Source of the DNA: Candidatus Nomurabacteria bacterium RIFCSPHIGHO2_01_FULL_41_71
GTDB taxonomy: Bacteria > Patescibacteriota > Minisyncoccia > Phycocordibacterales > UBA9973
Assembly: GCA_001785355.1 (NCBI GenBank)
Contig: MFTQ01000007.1
Coordinates: 1 to 34,658 of the forward strand
Direction of reading: 5' to 3'
DNA length: 34,658 nt
The notes under the pieces were generated by a model. It was not told the DNA's origin. It saw only the letters and a list, made by a program, of their open reading frames with translations, and did no database searches. The position numbers were made by a program, and so were the translations under genes. This document shows, one piece after another, positions 34,030-34,658 of this stretch. Position 1 is the first letter of the stretch; each line of letters starts with the position of its first letter.

Positions 34030-34488
34030 ATGAATAAGACAGATGTCCAAAATTTAATAAAAGAGCTTATAGAAAGAACGGGAGTTTCCGTTACCGGAAT
34101 CTCGATTATGGAAGGTTCGCCCGATGAAATGCATTTCAAGGTAGAAGTACCGGAACCGCATCTTTTTGTTTCTCATGAAGGAGAAGGACTCAATGCCTTA
34201 AATCATCTGGTCAGAAAAATGCTGGAGACAAAATTGGAAGAAAACGTAAACATTTTGATAGATATAGACGACTTTCAAAAAAAAAGAATTGAAAATGTTC
34301 AGGCCGTGGCTCACATGATGGCGGAGCGGGCGCGATATTTCAAATCCAATATCGAAGTTGATCCCATGTCTTCCTTTGAGCGCAGAATAGTGCATGAATT
34401 TCTCTCTGATGCCAGCGACCTTACGACAGAATCCGTGGGTTTCGGTCCGACTCGTCGGGTAGTGATCAAATACACCGGGGAAATTTAA
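34030..34488 (+). CDS. jag: KH/R3H RNA-binding protein Jag/KhpB
   Basis: R3H-type C-terminus: DPMSSFERRIVHEFLSDASDLTTESVGFGPTRRVVI; located after yidC. Confidence 0.88.
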   Translation: MNKTDVQNLIKELIERTGVSVTGISIMEGSPDEMHFKVEVPEPHLFVSHEGEGLNALNHLVRKMLETKLEENVNILIDIDDFQKKRIENVQAVAHMMAERARYFKSNIEVDPMSSFERRIVHEFLSDASDLTTESVGFGPTRRVVIKYTGEI

Positions 34489-34496
34489 ACAATTTA

Positions 34497-34526
34497 CCAT
34501 AATAGGAACGGCCGTTCCCATTATGG
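34497..34526. terminator. near-perfect palindrome after jag, probable terminator
   Basis: CCATAATAGGAACGGCCGTTCCCATTATGG (14 of 15 bp pair) followed by TTTTCT. Confidence 0.6.
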
Positions 34527-34658
34527 TTTTCTGGGAATTTTACCTTAAAATTTGAAATTATATTTCAAGCCGATTATTTCAAGTTAAGTTTCCAAAGAAA
34601 AGAATTTTTTCTGTTTATAAAAAATAGATAATCTTCTTTTTGATCCAGAGATAATTTT

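Noticed and set aside
1-34658. CRISPR array, prophage or conjugative genes
   Set aside because: No regularly spaced direct repeats with unique spacers, no cas genes and no phage structural genes were seen; repeats here are palindromes, not CRISPR repeats.

Overview
This 34.7 kb window is AT-rich and has a compact gene order and protein set typical of a Candidatus Patescibacteria/CPR (Parcubacteria-like) genome. The lineage is inferred from protein style, not from a search. The right end is the canonical replication-origin neighbourhood: dnaN, dnaA | rpmH, rnpA, yidD, yidC, jag, with DnaA boxes. The rest is dominated by DNA repair and recombination genes (ruvA, mutM, udg-like, uvrC, uvrA, uvrB, polA, ruvB, ruvC), plus pilB, tyrS, a class A PBP, rpsT, two tRNAs, a HEPN-MNT pair, a RelBE/YafQ-DinJ-like pair, a NYN nuclease and a GC-rich islet next to a transposase remnant. 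The most striking signal is a set of palindromic DNA elements sitting in frame inside repair genes: two in uvrA, one of about 105 nt in uvrB, two in uvrC, one in ruvC and one in polA. Several appear to add peptide absent from the conserved protein families. At least two palindrome families recur in the window. A REP-associated tyrosine transposase (RAYT/Y1-type HUH) gene lies in the same region, bounded by two identical 27-bp hairpin repeats and placed immediately 3' of tRNA-Lys. Together this resembles an undescribed CPR counterpart of Rickettsia palindromic elements. The link to the RAYT is inference only, because the RAYT-flanking hairpin has no other copy in the window. I also report a candidate structured ncRNA upstream of ruvB whose G.U pairs support minus-strand transcription.
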